From assembly GCF_001427635.1 (NCBI RefSeq), contig NZ_LMHA01000002.1, forward strand, positions 496,001-560,000: 64,000 bases of DNA, given 5' to 3'. The notes beneath the pieces were generated by a model, which was not told where the DNA came from, searched no databases, and worked only from the letters and a program-made list of their open reading frames with translations. The stretch is from Pseudoxanthomonas sp. Root65. GTDB taxonomy: Bacteria > Pseudomonadota > Gammaproteobacteria > Xanthomonadales > Xanthomonadaceae. The translations under genes and the position numbers were made by a program. Below are positions 63,989 to 64,000 of this stretch, in pieces; within the stretch, counting starts at the first letter, position 1; each line of letters begins with the position of its first letter.

Positions 63989-64000
63989 GCGCCGTGCTTT
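63985..64000 (+). CDS. start of next his gene (probably hisC), truncated by the window
   Basis: ATGAGCGCCGTGCTTT overlaps the hisD stop as ATGA. Only five codons are present (Met-Ser-Ala-Val-Leu). The usual his operon order makes histidinol-phosphate aminotransferase likely, but this is only inference. Confidence 0.4.

Overview
This 64-kb window is a GC-rich chromosomal segment of a gammaproteobacterium of the family Xanthomonadaceae, most likely Pseudoxanthomonas or a close relative. The pointers are an N-acetylornithine transcarbamylase in place of ornithine transcarbamylase, a fused N-acetylglutamate synthase/kinase, a GH13 alpha-glucosidase matching the XgtA type, a FimX-like c-di-GMP protein, a TonB-dependent maltose-type receptor, and DksA with a long Lys/Ala/Pro tail. 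Genus assignment is inference. Gene density is that of a core chromosome; there is no prophage, IS element or CRISPR array.

Layout. 0-2.5 kb: tail of an L,D-transpeptidase-like gene, then a sulfide/persulfide detoxification module (MBL persulfide-dioxygenase-like hydrolase divergent from an ArsR/BigR-type repressor, membrane rhodanese, OsmC). 2.7-12 kb: maltose/maltodextrin utilisation locus (LacI regulator, secreted alpha-amylase, MFS sugar transporter, alpha-glucosidase, TonB receptor); an identical 19-bp sequence in both promoter regions is the probable LacI operator. 12-19.5 kb: tRNA-Ala, RNase D, an FGE-fold lipoprotein, an M48 protease and a run of small poorly known genes, including an orphan phage/eCIS tail-tube-like gene. 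19.5-21.8 kb: PHA metabolism (two acetoacetyl-CoA reductases flanking phaR). 21.8-35.3 kb: gluQ, htpX, fimX, epmB/efp, SAH deaminase, ubiG-mupP, folE2, a diguanylate cyclase and a permuted NlpC/P60 protein. 35.3-42.8 kb: palindromic repeats, M23 peptidase (with a duplicated 3' end), pyrC, yidD, dksA, MFS, sufE, cysS.

42.9-54.3 kb holds an arginine-proline biosynthesis cluster: N-acetylornithine transcarbamylase, argG, argE, NAGS/K, GNAT, argC, argH, YciI, proB, proA. Upstream of its first gene is a complete candidate ribosome-mediated attenuator: a short leader peptide with three Arg codons in four, a segment starting at its stop codon that can pair with the 5' arm of a terminator, and the terminator with a U-tract. 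I consider this the most interesting item in the window.

54.3-55.9 kb is a small, visibly AT-richer accessory patch: one YaaC-like gene flanked by near-identical repeats and tRNA-like fragments, next to tRNA-Pro(CGG). 56-64 kb: hisS, a histidine ammonia-lyase-type enzyme with an insertion, a second 7TM diguanylate cyclase, and the start of the his operon (TrpR-family regulator, hisG, hisD, first bases of the next gene) behind a good sigma-70 promoter overlapped by a near-perfect palindromic operator.

Several families of dispersed palindromic repeats (paired REP-like elements) sit between genes throughout. All calls come from reading the sequence; no database search was run.
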